A DNA stretch of 64,000 nucleotides from assembly GCA_027483505.1 (NCBI GenBank), contig JAIXUP010000058.1:1-64000 (forward strand), read 5' to 3'. The notes below the pieces were generated by a model. It had not been told where the DNA came from, ran no database searches, and saw nothing but the letters and a program-made list of their open reading frames with translations. The stretch comes from Hyphomicrobiales bacterium (lineage in GTDB: Bacteria; Pseudomonadota; Alphaproteobacteria; Rhizobiales; Beijerinckiaceae). A program made the translations under genes and the position numbers. Below are positions 16,320-25,666 of this stretch, piece by piece; within the stretch, counting starts at the first letter, position 1; every line of letters begins with the position of its first letter.

Positions 16320-17570
16320 TCAGGTGGTCGGACCGTCGCGCTCGCCGGCAAAGCGACGCCAGTCGCCGGTCTCCATGATGTCGTGCAGCGTGTCGGCGGC
16401 GCGCCAGACCTCATCGAAGCTGGTGTAGAGCGGCGTGAATCCGAAGCGCAGGATGTCCGGCGCGCGGAAATCGCCGACGACGCCACGGCTGATCAGCGCC
16501 TTCATGATACGGAAGCCCTCGGGATGGCTCCATGAGACCTGGCTGCCTCGGACCCGGTCATCGCGCGGGGACGCAAGCGCAAGGCCATGCCGGGCCGCAT
16601 AGCCGTCGACGCAGGCGATGAAGAAGCGGGTCAGCTGCACGCTCTTGGCGCGGACGGCCTTCATCGATGTCCGTTCCCAGATATCCAGCGACGCTTCCAG
16701 CGCGGCATAGGACAGGATCGGCGGCGTGCCGCACTGGAAGGCGCGGATGCCGCCATCGGGTGCGTAGTCGAGGCTGAAGGCAAAGGGATCGCTGTGGCCA
16801 AGCCAGCCGGTCAGGGGCTGGCGCACATGCGGCTGATGCCGCTTCGGACAGTAGACGAAAGCGGGGGCGCCGGGGCCGCCGTTGAGATACTTGTAGCCGC
16901 AGCCGACAGCGAAATCGGCATGAGCTCCGGTCAGGTCGACCTCGAGCGCGCCCGCGCTGTGCGCCAGATCCCAGATCATCAGCGCCCCGGCGGCCTGGAC
17001 CTCGGCGGTCACGGCAACCATGTCATGGAAGGCCCCCGAGCGGAAATCGACATGGGTGAGCAGCACCACGCCGGCCCCGTCGAGCAGCGTCGCCAGCGGC
17101 CTGTCCGCCGTTGCGATCCTGATCTCGATGTCGCCCAGGAGGTCGCGGATCCCCTGGAGCATGTAGATGTCGGTCGGAAAATTCGACGCCTCCGACACGA
17201 AGACGCGGCGATCCGGCCGCAGCCGCAAAGCCGCACAGACCACCTTGAAGATGTTGAGCGAGGTGCTGTCGAGCGCGATCACCTCGCCGTCCTGTGCGCC
17301 GATCAGCCGACCGATCCGGTCACCGACCGCCTGCGGCTTCACGAACCATCCGGCCGTGTTCCAGCTGGCGATCAGGTTCTCGCCCCATTCCTGCCGAAGC
17401 GTGGCGAGGAGCCGGCCCTCCGCGCCCTTGGGCAGGGCGCCGAGGGAATTGCCGTCGAGGTAGATCTTGCCCTGCGGCAGGTGAAAGCTGTCCCTGAGGC
17501 CGGCGAGGCTGTCCGCCGCATCGAGCGCCTCGGCTTCGCGTCGCAGGCCAGCCAGTTCAGTGCTCGGCAT
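16320..17570 (-). CDS. kynU: kynureninase
   Basis: 416-residue PLP enzyme cleaving L-kynurenine (or 3-hydroxykynurenine) to (hydroxy)anthranilate and alanine. The PLP lysine lies in AVGCGYKYLNGGPGAP, and other cofactor-pocket segments (DSTSLNIFK, WDLAHSAGAL) are intact. Length is normal for the family. The start shares one base with the stop of the formamidase gene (TGATG), indicating coupled translation. Confidence 0.97.
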   Translation of the reverse strand: MPSTELAGLRREAEALDAADSLAGLRDSFHLPQGKIYLDGNSLGALPKGAEGRLLATLRQEWGENLIASWNTAGWFVKPQAVGDRIGRLIGAQDGEVIALDSTSLNIFKVVCAALRLRPDRRVFVSEASNFPTDIYMLQGIRDLLGDIEIRIATADRPLATLLDGAGVVLLTHVDFRSGAFHDMVAVTAEVQAAGALMIWDLAHSAGALEVDLTGAHADFAVGCGYKYLNGGPGAPAFVYCPKRHQPHVRQPLTGWLGHSDPFAFSLDYAPDGGIRAFQCGTPPILSYAALEASLDIWERTSMKAVRAKSVQLTRFFIACVDGYAARHGLALASPRDDRVRGSQVSWSHPEGFRIMKALISRGVVGDFRAPDILRFGFTPLYTSFDEVWRAADTLHDIMETGDWRRFAGERDGPTT

Positions 17571-18430
17571 CAGCTTGTCTTTCCATGTGCAAGGTCCAGC
17601 GTGGCGCGCGTCACCCGCGATCCGGGATCGGCGAGGTCCATCAGCGAATTGAAGTGATTGAGCCCCGGCTGAATGTAGACCTCCAGCGCCGGCATCGGCA
17701 AGCGCCAGGCCGCCGCCAGCGCCTCGGACTGGCGGTGGAAGCCCGGCGTCTCATGCTCGGCCCAGGTCATGGCAACGGGGCAGCGCAGCAGCGGGGTCTG
17801 GTGCGCGGGGCTGTTGCGGAGGGCCTCGGCCTCATCCATGCGCATCACATCGTTCACATAGCTCAGGCGGACCGGCTTGAGATCGAACACGCCCCCGATC
17901 AGGTGCAGCCCGGCCAGCGCGGGCAGGCCGCCGACGCCACGCACCGCAGCCATGGCGGCAAGATGAGCGCCGGCCGAGTGTCCTGCCAGCACGGTCCGGC
18001 CGGGATCGAAACCCAGTTCGGCCGCGCGGGCCACCAGAAAGGCCACGGCCGTCACGACGTCATCGACAATGCCGTCGAGCCGCGTCGTCTGCCCCAGGCG
18101 ATAGCTGATGGCCGCATAGTTCACGCCGCCCGCGCGCATGGCCGGCGCCGGAAAGCTGGCGACGTCCTTGGACAGCGCCTGCCAGAACCCGCCATGGATG
18201 AACACCACCAGCGGCTTGCCGTCTTCGCCGCAGGGAAAATAGTCGAGGACATGACGCTCATCAGGCCCGTAGGCGAGGCCCAGCTGCGTTGACGGGCCAA
18301 AGGCCGCGCGCGCCAGCCGGCTCTGCTCGGCGTAAAGCCAGATATAGTGCTCGATCCGCTCCACGGTCCTGCTCGGGGAGAAGTCAAGATCGAGGGCGGC
18401 CTTCAAGGCCGCGTCAGGCTGCCCGGTCAT
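17570..18430 (-). CDS. alpha/beta-hydrolase, probable N-formylkynurenine formamidase (arylformamidase)
   Basis: 286-residue alpha/beta-hydrolase. The oxyanion motif HGGFWQ (79-84), nucleophile Ser152 in AGHSAGAH and a C-terminal His259 in GLNHFNS fit the animal/fungal arylformamidase type, not the metal-dependent KynB common in bacteria. It would hydrolyse N-formylkynurenine, the product of the dioxygenase encoded immediately upstream (ATGA overlap), and hand kynurenine to the kynureninase encoded downstream. Function is inferred from family and order; the fold is secure. Confidence 0.88.
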   Translation of the reverse strand: MTGQPDAALKAALDLDFSPSRTVERIEHYIWLYAEQSRLARAAFGPSTQLGLAYGPDERHVLDYFPCGEDGKPLVVFIHGGFWQALSKDVASFPAPAMRAGGVNYAAISYRLGQTTRLDGIVDDVVTAVAFLVARAAELGFDPGRTVLAGHSAGAHLAAMAAVRGVGGLPALAGLHLIGGVFDLKPVRLSYVNDVMRMDEAEALRNSPAHQTPLLRCPVAMTWAEHETPGFHRQSEALAAAWRLPMPALEVYIQPGLNHFNSLMDLADPGSRVTRATLDLAHGKTS

Positions 18431-19596
18431 GCCGCGCCGGTCCTGCCGACCGCGCTTTTCGCCGTGCCGACGCGGGCCTCCCGCAACAGATCGACGAAGG
18501 ACGTCCCCCCGGTCCCGAGGCTGGCCATCTGGCCCGAAGGCTTGAGGATGTAGTCGACGCTGAGCCCGATATGCCGGCGCCGGAAGATGTCGAGCTGTTC
18601 CACCGCCGAATCATACGCAGCCCTCAGTTCGGCATGGCCCGCCCCCGCCACGCGCTGGCGCACCTGCGAGGCTGCCGCGAGATCCTGCACGAAGGCCCGA
18701 TGCCGCGTCGGCATGTAGTTCCGCATTTCGCGCAGGAAAACGGCGGCATGGCCCTCATGGCGGATGCCCAGCGCCGCGTCGAAGGTCTGGATCAGGGAGC
18801 TCTGCCCGGCGCTGCCGCCGGCCAGCACGACAGGGTTCGGCGACACCCCCTCATAGACCGCTCCGGGCGCGGGCCAGCCGGCGAGAAAGGGCCGGATCCG
18901 GTGAAAGAAGATGTACGGATCGCACCATTCCCGCATCCGTTCGAGCGCCACGATCAGGGTTGGCAGGCCCTCGGCCAGTTGCGACAGCGCGCGCGTCAGG
19001 CCGGCAAGGTCGCCGGCGTCCGCATGGCGCACGGCATCGGCCGAGGCCGCGATCAGCGGCGCGCCGAGGATCTCGATACCAAGCGTCGCAGTGAAGAACC
19101 AGGTCTCGTCCGAGCCGCCGAGAAAACCCAGGAGCAAGCTTGCATTGTCCGCTGAAACCGGACTGCCGCGGTCCACCCGCCGCCAGTTCTGAAGTGTCAT
19201 CGATGCGTGCGAGACCAGCGGCTTGCGGCCCAGCACGGCGGCCAGCTGGCAGACAGGACCAGCGATATTGGCCGGAATGTGGAAATCCGGCTCGACATCG
19301 CCCCAGACCCAGGCATTCGTCAGCACGCTCAGCGCCAGAAAAACGCGCTCCTGTTCGGCCGGGGTGGCAAGGCGTCCGACATCGATGGGCGGCAAAGCCC
19401 GTATGGCTTGCCTGACCCGCCGCATCCGGATCAGGGCGGCAAGATCCTGGGCGGCATCGTCCCATGCGGCGAACCAGTCGGGCGCGGTGATTAGTGGGTC
19501 CGCCTCGGGCACGAAGCCGGTCGTGGCGCTGATCCCGTAATCCGCCAGAGCTCCCAGGGTCTGCCGGGGCGCAACGGGCGTGGCTGCAAATGTCAT
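18427..19596 (-). CDS. indoleamine 2,3-dioxygenase (IDO) family haem protein
   Basis: 389-residue protein with IDO-family features and not those of the smaller bacterial tryptophan 2,3-dioxygenase: FFHRIRPFLAGW (230-241), GGSAGQSS (260-267), MRNYMPTRHRAF (291-302), the proximal haem ligand His342 in FRRRHIGLSVDYI and GTGGTSF (361-367). It would open the indole ring of tryptophan to N-formylkynurenine in the cytoplasm. The next three genes encode formamidase, kynureninase and 3-hydroxyanthranilate dioxygenase, in pathway order. Substrate preference (L-Trp, D-Trp or a substituted tryptophan) is not readable from sequence. Confidence 0.92.
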   Translation of the reverse strand: MTFAATPVAPRQTLGALADYGISATTGFVPEADPLITAPDWFAAWDDAAQDLAALIRMRRVRQAIRALPPIDVGRLATPAEQERVFLALSVLTNAWVWGDVEPDFHIPANIAGPVCQLAAVLGRKPLVSHASMTLQNWRRVDRGSPVSADNASLLLGFLGGSDETWFFTATLGIEILGAPLIAASADAVRHADAGDLAGLTRALSQLAEGLPTLIVALERMREWCDPYIFFHRIRPFLAGWPAPGAVYEGVSPNPVVLAGGSAGQSSLIQTFDAALGIRHEGHAAVFLREMRNYMPTRHRAFVQDLAAASQVRQRVAGAGHAELRAAYDSAVEQLDIFRRRHIGLSVDYILKPSGQMASLGTGGTSFVDLLREARVGTAKSAVGRTGAA

Positions 19597-19686
19597 GACA
19601 GGCCTTCTTCAACACCAGTCGTCACATCGACGGACCATGGCAGATTCCGCGCCGGAGGAGGAGCCCCCCGCAGCGCAGGACACATG

Positions 19687-20973
19687 TCAGGCGGCGCGTT
19701 CGTCGATCCAGTCGCGCGCCTGCATCCACCAGTAGGCGCCTTGCGTGGCGGCGCGTCCCACCGGGCCGCCGGCCCAGCGCACGGCCCAAGGCGAGAACAT
19801 GCGCCAGCGCCCGTCGCCTTCGGCAATGCCGGCCGCCACCACGATCGCCGCGGCGGCAGTCTGGGCCACGCCATGCCCACCGAAGGCCGAGGACAGCCAA
19901 AGGCCGTCCTTGAGGCGCGTCACATGCGGCATCATGTGCGTCGCATAGCCCATCACGCCGGGCCAGGCATGAGTGATGCTGACGTCCTCAAGCTGGGGAT
20001 AGACCGACAGGATGTCGCGGCGCATCATTTCCCGGAGGGCCGGCGGCTCGCGCGTGTCGGTCGTGATGCGCCCGCCCCAGAGCAGCCGATCGCCATCGAC
20101 GATGCGGTAGTAGTCGCCGGCGCGCCGGCTATCCGACAGGGCACCGCGCCAGGTCAGGGCCTGCGACAGGCGCGGACCAAGAGGTTCGGTCACGGCCACA
20201 TAGGTTGCGACCGGTAGCAACGCCCGCGCAGCGGCGCCGTGGATGCCGCCAAGGTCGGCATTGCCGGCCAGAACCACGTGGCGCGCGCTGATCTCGGCGC
20301 CGGAGCCGGTTCGCACGCGCCAGCCAGCACCGTCCGCGATCAGCGCGACGGCCTCCGTTCCCTCGTGGACAAGACCGCCCGCCCGCTCGATCCGCCGCGC
20401 CAGCGCCAGCGCCAGATTGAGCGGGTGAACCTGAAAGGCGCTCGGATCATGGCTGGCCTCGAAATACCGCTGCGAGTGCGCCACGGCGCGGACCTGTTCG
20501 ACGCTCCATGGCTCGGTGGCCGTTCCGAGACGCGCGGCCATCTCGCGGGTGCGGGTCGCGAAATCCGCGCCCTGCTTCTTGCGGTAAACCGTCAGCTTGC
20601 CGGTACCCATGACCAGGGCGGGGTCGGCCGCGAGCGCCACCTCGCGCACGAGTTCGACACCCTCGCGCGAGAGGCCGTAAAGCGCGCGCGCCGCCGTCTC
20701 GCCGACACGGGCGATGATCGGCGCCGCCCGTTGCGCATAGCCCGGGCTGACAAATCCGCCATTGCGGCCCGAGGCGCCCCAGCCGATTCGCCGGCGCTCC
20801 AGCACGGCGATGCCAAGCCCGCGTTCCGCCAGCAGCCGGCCGACATGCAGCCCCGCGAAGCCCCCACCGACGATGCAGACATCCCGCTTCACGGATGCGG
20901 CGGGCTCAGGGCGCACCGGATGATCCCGGCGCGTCGCGGCATACCAGCTGTCAGGATAGCCGCCTTGCTCCAT
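19687..20973 (-). CDS. FAD-dependent oxidoreductase, DAO family
   Basis: 428-residue flavoprotein of the D-amino-acid-oxidase-like family (related to gamma-glutamylputrescine oxidase). The dinucleotide-binding motif is VCIVGGGFAGLHVGRLLAERG near residue 30, followed by GWGASGRNGGFV. It probably oxidises an amine or amino acid C-N bond. It is one base after the PLP-enzyme gene and 90 bp before IDO. It lacks the aromatic-hydroxylase pattern, so it does not fill the missing kynurenine 3-monooxygenase step. Confidence 0.88.
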   Translation of the reverse strand: MEQGGYPDSWYAATRRDHPVRPEPAASVKRDVCIVGGGFAGLHVGRLLAERGLGIAVLERRRIGWGASGRNGGFVSPGYAQRAAPIIARVGETAARALYGLSREGVELVREVALAADPALVMGTGKLTVYRKKQGADFATRTREMAARLGTATEPWSVEQVRAVAHSQRYFEASHDPSAFQVHPLNLALALARRIERAGGLVHEGTEAVALIADGAGWRVRTGSGAEISARHVVLAGNADLGGIHGAAARALLPVATYVAVTEPLGPRLSQALTWRGALSDSRRAGDYYRIVDGDRLLWGGRITTDTREPPALREMMRRDILSVYPQLEDVSITHAWPGVMGYATHMMPHVTRLKDGLWLSSAFGGHGVAQTAAAAIVVAAGIAEGDGRWRMFSPWAVRWAGGPVGRAATQGAYWWMQARDWIDERAA

Positions 20974-20974
20974 T

Positions 20975-22192
20975 TCAGCCGGCCAGCGCCCGCTCGAGGC
21001 TGGCTGTCAGTCGGTCCACCTCCTCGATCGTGTTGTAGTGGACCATCGAGACGCGCAGCACGCCGCCGCCATCGGCGAGCCCGAGATGCTCGACCAGACG
21101 GCGGGAATGGAAATCCCCATGGCGGATGCCGATGCGGTCGGTGTCCACGCGCCTGACGATCTCATCCGACCGCCGGCCATCGAACTTGAAGGCGATGGTC
21201 GGAACCCGGCTCTCCTTGGGCGCATGGCGGTCGCCGATGATGCGCACATCATTGCGGTCACGCAGCCAGCCGAGCAGGCGCTCGCCGAGCACAGCCTCAT
21301 GGTCCGCAACCGCGTCGAAGGCCCGCACGATGGCCGCGCGGTCACCGGTGCCGCCGCCGAGCCCGTCGAAGTAATCGACAATGCCGGTGCAGCCCCAGGC
21401 CAGTTCGTAGTTGGCGTTGCCCGGCTCCAGCTTGGTCGGCACTTTGTCCTTTGTGTAGAAGTAGTGGTACTGGCTCTCGAGTTCGGCCAGCAGGTCGTAG
21501 CGACCCCACAGCATCGCGAAGTGCGGCCCGTAGGTCTTGTAGAACGAGAAGGCGTAGAAGTCGGCGCCGCAGGCCTGGACATCGACCGCCCGGTGCGGCG
21601 CGTAGGCGACGGCGTCGACCACCAGCTTTGCGCCGCCCGCATGCACGATGGCTGCGATCTCGGGGATCGGGTTGATCGTCCCCAGGATGTTCGAGGCATG
21701 GGTGACGGCGACCAGCCGCGTGCGCGTGCTCATCAGCGCACGCAGATCATCGAGATCGACGCCGAAAGTGTCGGGGTTGATTGTCCAGACCTTGAACACG
21801 ACCCCGCGCTCCTTGAGGATGTGCCATGGCCCGATGTTGGATTCATGATCGAAAACGGTGACGATGACCTCGTCCCCTGGGCTGAACTGCGGTGCCATGG
21901 ACGTCGCCAGCAGGCGCATCAGGGCCGATGTCGTCGGGCCGAGCACGACTTCTTCCGGCCGGCTGGCGTTGACGAACCGCGCGATGCTGGCCCGCGATTG
22001 CCCCAGCCGTTCCGAGGCGCGCACCGAGTGGCTGTAGGATGCGCCCGTCTGCACGCTCGTGGTCAGCAGGTATTCCGACACCCGCTCCGCCACATCACGC
22101 AGCACCAGTGAGCCGCCTGCATTGTCGAAATAGACGAAGCCGTCCGCAAGCGCGGGGAACCGTGCGCGCACGGCTGTCAGGTCAAGCATCAC
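20975..22192 (-). CDS. class V aminotransferase-fold PLP protein (cysteine-desulfurase-like)
   Basis: 405-residue fold-type I PLP protein resembling the cysteine desulfurase-like family TIGR01976. The PLP lysine is Lys219 in FSFYKTYGPH. The C-terminal loop that carries the active-site Cys in true desulfurases reads IRHGDFHSRR here, without Cys, so desulfuration is unlikely; a lyase or transaminase activity fits better. It follows the ABC ATPase gene by 39 bp and precedes the DAO-family gene by one base. Confidence 0.85.
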   Translation of the reverse strand: MMLDLTAVRARFPALADGFVYFDNAGGSLVLRDVAERVSEYLLTTSVQTGASYSHSVRASERLGQSRASIARFVNASRPEEVVLGPTTSALMRLLATSMAPQFSPGDEVIVTVFDHESNIGPWHILKERGVVFKVWTINPDTFGVDLDDLRALMSTRTRLVAVTHASNILGTINPIPEIAAIVHAGGAKLVVDAVAYAPHRAVDVQACGADFYAFSFYKTYGPHFAMLWGRYDLLAELESQYHYFYTKDKVPTKLEPGNANYELAWGCTGIVDYFDGLGGGTGDRAAIVRAFDAVADHEAVLGERLLGWLRDRNDVRIIGDRHAPKESRVPTIAFKFDGRRSDEIVRRVDTDRIGIRHGDFHSRRLVEHLGLADGGGVLRVSMVHYNTIEEVDRLTASLERALAG

Positions 22193-22231
22193 AGGGAAAG
22201 TCCTTCGGTCAGGGAACGAATGCGCAGCCTG

Positions 22232-22990
22232 TCACAGGATCTGGCTGAGGAAAAGCTGCGTTCGGTCATACTGGGGCCGCGCGAAAAACAGCTCGGGCGG
22301 GGCCTCCTCGACGATCTCGCCCTGATCCATGAAGATCACCCGGTCGGCCACCTTCCGCGCAAAGCCCATCTCATGCGTCACCACCACCATGGTCATGCCG
22401 CTCTCGGCCAGCTCGATCATGGTGGCCAGCACCTCGTTGATCATCTCGGGATCGAGCGAGGCGGTCGGTTCGTCAAACAGCATGATCTTCGGACGCATGC
22501 ACAGGGCGCGCGCAATCGCGACGCGCTGCTGCTGCCCGCCCGAGAGCTGCATCGGGTACTTGCGCGCCTGCTCCGGGATGCGCACGCGCGTGAGGAACTC
22601 CATCGCCAGCGCTTCTGCCTCATCCTTGGGCATCTGCTTGACCCAGGTCAGGGCGAAGGTGCAGTTCTCGAGGATGGTCAGGTGCGGAAACAGGTTGAAC
22701 GACTGGAAGACCATGCCGATGTCGCGCCGGATTTCGGTGTTGGCCTTCTCGTCTTTCGAAAAGCTCCGCCCTCCGACGATCACCGTGCCTTCCTGGTTGA
22801 CCTCAAGCTGGTTGATGCAGCGGATCATCGTCGACTTGCCTGAGCCGGACGGACCACACACGACGATCCGCTCGCCTTCATAGACGCGCAGATTCACGTC
22901 CTTGAGCACGTGGAACGCGCCGAACCATTTGTTGAGCCCGATCAACTCGATCACAGGCTCGCGGCGCACGGCCTTCTCCACGGCGCTCAT
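22232..22990 (-). CDS. aapP: polar amino acid ABC transporter ATP-binding protein
   Basis: 252-residue ATPase of the GlnQ/AapP type: Walker [10 protein letters not shown], signature [15 protein letters not shown], Walker [14 protein letters not shown], switch His in [10 protein letters not shown] chose the ATG that overlaps the stop of the upstream permease (ATGA); the longer open frame has no homology. It energises the Q/M permease pair of this operon. The second amino acid importer at 39.7-43.2 kb has no ATPase gene, so this protein may also serve that one. Confidence 0.95.
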   Translation of the reverse strand: MSAVEKAVRREPVIELIGLNKWFGAFHVLKDVNLRVYEGERIVVCGPSGSGKSTMIRCINQLEVNQEGTVIVGGRSFSKDEKANTEIRRDIGMVFQSFNLFPHLTILENCTFALTWVKQMPKDEAEALAMEFLTRVRIPEQARKYPMQLSGGQQQRVAIARALCMRPKIMLFDEPTASLDPEMINEVLATMIELAESGMTMVVVTHEMGFARKVADRVIFMDQGEIVEEAPPELFFARPQYDRTQLFLSQIL

Positions 22991-24360
22991 CGCTTGTGCC
23001 CCGTGTTGAGCCGCTTCTCGAGGTTCATGCTGTATTGCGACATCGCGAAGCAGAACACGAAATAGATCACCGTGATGAAGAAGAACGGTTCGATGAACAG
23101 GCCGATCCACAGCGTGTCCTGCCCGACGGCGCGGGCCATCGACAACAGGTCGAGAAGGCCGATGATCGAGACCAGCGTGGTGTCCTTGAACAGGCCGATG
23201 AAGTTGCCGACGATGTTCGGGATCATGATCTTCAGCGCCTGCGGCATGATGATCAGCGCCGTCGACTGCCAGAAGCCGAGGCCCATGGCCGACGCCGCCT
23301 CATATTGTCCGCGCGGAATGGCCTGCAGTCCGCCGCGCACGATCTCGGCCATGTAGGCCGAGGCGAACAGGCAGACCGCCACGATCGCGCGCAGGAGCTG
23401 GTTGACCTCGACGCCGGCCGGCAGGAACAGCGGCAGCATCGTGTTGAACATGAACAGGATGGTGATCAGCGGCACCGAGCGGAACAACTCGATGAAGGTG
23501 GTGCAGAGCAGGCTGATCACCGGCATCTTGGAGCGCCGCCCGAGCGCCAGCACGATTCCGGCCGGCAGCGAAAAGGCGATCCCGAACCCGGAGATCACCA
23601 TGGTCAGGAACAGACCGCCCCAGACGCGGGTGCGCACCTCGACGAAATCGAGTTCGAAGACGATGAACAGCGCCACGCCGAACAGGGCCAGCAGAACGAC
23701 CTGCCCGATCCGGCTTTCCGCTTCCGCCGTGGTCGCGCCGAATTTGCGGGCAACCATGCGCAACACCGGTACGCCCCAGAGCGTCTCCGTCACGGCCGTC
23801 AGCACCGTCCACAGAAAACCGGTCAGGCCGACCGCAATCAGCGCCGTCCAGATCGCACCTTTCTCGCCACCCATGAACATGTAGGAGGCAAACAGCGGAA
23901 AGAGCAGCACCATCGACAGGCCGATGGCAACCTTCGAGTGCACCCTGGGCAGCCACAGCGGAACCAGCCAGACGATCAGCAGCGCAAAGGCGAGATTGAT
24001 GCGCCAGACCTCGTCCTTCGGATAAAGCCCGTAGATCAGGTTGGGAATCCAGACCACGACGCCGGGCCAGCACGCGCCTGCATTGCCGACCTTGTCGAGG
24101 CAGTCGCGGCGGCTGGACGCCTCCCAGACCGCATTGGTCCAGGCCCAGCCGATGAAGCCGTTGAGAACGGTGTAGACGACCCAGATGCCGAGGATGGTCA
24201 GAAACGCGCTCGGCACGCTCGAGAACATGTTCTTGCGTATCCAGGCGGCCGCGCCCAGCGTGCTGCTTGGCGCGGCCCGCGCCGCAGCAGGCACGAAGAC
24301 CTTCACCGTGTCCGGAGTATCGGTCAGATGAGCGGCCTGCGGAGGGGACAGGGTGTTCAT
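22987..24360 (-). CDS. aapM: general L-amino acid ABC transporter permease AapM-like
   Basis: 457-residue inner-membrane permease. An Ala-rich cytoplasmic N-terminus is followed by a membrane helix, a long extracytoplasmic loop with two Cys ([13 protein letters not shown]), several further helices and the C-terminal transport domain with the EAA-like loop ([17 protein letters not shown]-type: here [15 protein letters not shown]). This enlarged layout is typical of AapM, not of simple HisM-type permeases. It starts three bases after aapQ ends and overlaps aapP. Confidence 0.93.
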   Translation of the reverse strand: MNTLSPPQAAHLTDTPDTVKVFVPAAARAAPSSTLGAAAWIRKNMFSSVPSAFLTILGIWVVYTVLNGFIGWAWTNAVWEASSRRDCLDKVGNAGACWPGVVVWIPNLIYGLYPKDEVWRINLAFALLIVWLVPLWLPRVHSKVAIGLSMVLLFPLFASYMFMGGEKGAIWTALIAVGLTGFLWTVLTAVTETLWGVPVLRMVARKFGATTAEAESRIGQVVLLALFGVALFIVFELDFVEVRTRVWGGLFLTMVISGFGIAFSLPAGIVLALGRRSKMPVISLLCTTFIELFRSVPLITILFMFNTMLPLFLPAGVEVNQLLRAIVAVCLFASAYMAEIVRGGLQAIPRGQYEAASAMGLGFWQSTALIIMPQALKIMIPNIVGNFIGLFKDTTLVSIIGLLDLLSMARAVGQDTLWIGLFIEPFFFITVIYFVFCFAMSQYSMNLEKRLNTGHKR

Positions 24361-24363
24361 GGC

Positions 24364-25563
24364 TCACCGCTCCTTCAGCAGGACGCGGCGGTTATACTGG
24401 TTCATCACCAGCGACACGAACAGGCTGACCGCGCAGTAAAAGCCCATCGTCATCGCCACGATCGGGATCGCGCGGCCTGATTGGTTGAGCGATGTGTTCA
24501 TCCATACGCTCACCAGATCGGGGAACCCGATCGCGATCGCCAGCGACGAGTTCTTCGTCAGGTTGAGATACTGGCTGATCAGCGGCGGAATGATCACGCG
24601 CAGCGCCTGCGGCAGGATGATCGAGGCCATCGTGCGGGAGGGCTTCACGCCGAGCGCGCGCGCCGCCTCCGTCTGGCCATGGCTGACGGACTCGATGCCG
24701 GCGCGGACGATCTCGGCGATGAAGCAGGAGGTGTAGACCGACAGCGCGATGATCAACGCGCAGAAGGCCGGCGGCACGTTGACCCCACCGCGGAAATTGA
24801 AGCCCTGCAGCACCGGCTTGTTCCAGGCGAGCGGGCTCCCGAGCAGCAGGAAGGCCAGCACCGGCGCCGCGATGACGATGCCCAGCACAGGCCACAGCAC
24901 CGGCAGGATGCGTCCCGTCCGCTCACGCAGCCGGCGGGCCCAGACGCCGTAGGCGATCGCCCCGGCCACAGTGGCGGCGAGGACAATGAGGAACAGGCCA
25001 AAGCCGGGTTCGGGCACAGGTCCGGGGAAGTAGAAGCCGCGGTTGTTGAGATAGAACAGGTCGCTCCACGCAAGGCTCATGCGCGGGTTCGGCAGCAGGG
25101 TGAAAACCCCGAAATACCAGGCGATGATCTGCAACAGCAGGGGCGTGTTGCGCAGGATTTCGATGTACCAGCGGGCGAGATTGCGGATCACCCAGTTGTT
25201 CGACAGACGCGCCAACCCCATGAACAGGCCCATGATCGTGGCGAACAGGATGCCGATGGCGGCCACCAGCAAGGTGTTCGCGAGGCCGACCTGGAACACG
25301 CGCAGGTAGCTGTCGCCCTCGCGGTAGGGGATCAGCGTGAAGCTTATGTTGAACCCGGCGGAAACGCCGAGGAACTCGAAGCCGGCTGACATGCCGCGTT
25401 GCGACATGTTGGTGATGGTGTTGCTGACCAGATACCAGATGCCGCCCACGACAATGGCAAGCGTGAGGATCTGGTACAGGACCGCCCTGACCTTGGCGTT
25501 GTTCAGCCACGACCCGGCCTGCGCCGGCGCGGGCCTGAGGCTGCTGCTCTCGACAATTGCCAT
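24364..25563 (-). CDS. aapQ: general L-amino acid ABC transporter permease AapQ-like
   Basis: 399-residue permease partner of AapM, with a membrane helix near the N-terminus, a long loop containing GMSAGFEFLG, and a C-terminal transport domain with GQTEAARALGVKPS. The start has a strong GGAGGT ribosome site; the eight-codon upstream extension lacks one. It follows the binding-protein gene after a strong RNA hairpin, as expected where the binding protein is made in excess. Confidence 0.93.
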   Translation of the reverse strand: MAIVESSSLRPAPAQAGSWLNNAKVRAVLYQILTLAIVVGGIWYLVSNTITNMSQRGMSAGFEFLGVSAGFNISFTLIPYREGDSYLRVFQVGLANTLLVAAIGILFATIMGLFMGLARLSNNWVIRNLARWYIEILRNTPLLLQIIAWYFGVFTLLPNPRMSLAWSDLFYLNNRGFYFPGPVPEPGFGLFLIVLAATVAGAIAYGVWARRLRERTGRILPVLWPVLGIVIAAPVLAFLLLGSPLAWNKPVLQGFNFRGGVNVPPAFCALIIALSVYTSCFIAEIVRAGIESVSHGQTEAARALGVKPSRTMASIILPQALRVIIPPLISQYLNLTKNSSLAIAIGFPDLVSVWMNTSLNQSGRAIPIVAMTMGFYCAVSLFVSLVMNQYNRRVLLKER

Positions 25564-25623
25564 CCGTGACCTCCAGCCGATCCGCATCAGGCGCGATCGG
25601 CGCTGCCATCCCGCGAGCCGCTT

Positions 25624-25652
25624 GCGGGGCCGGGCTTACGGCCCGGCCCCGC
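25624..25652 (-). terminator. strong GC hairpin between aapJ and aapQ (attenuator / mRNA stabiliser)
   Basis: A perfect 12-bp inverted repeat (GCGGGGCCGGGC and its complement, 5-base loop TTACG) lies 15 bp after the aapJ stop codon and 60 bp before the aapQ start. There is no following T-run, so it is probably a 3'-stabilising or attenuating hairpin that lets the binding protein be made in excess over the membrane subunits. Confidence 0.7.
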
Positions 25653-25666
25653 GTTGCTTCGACAGA

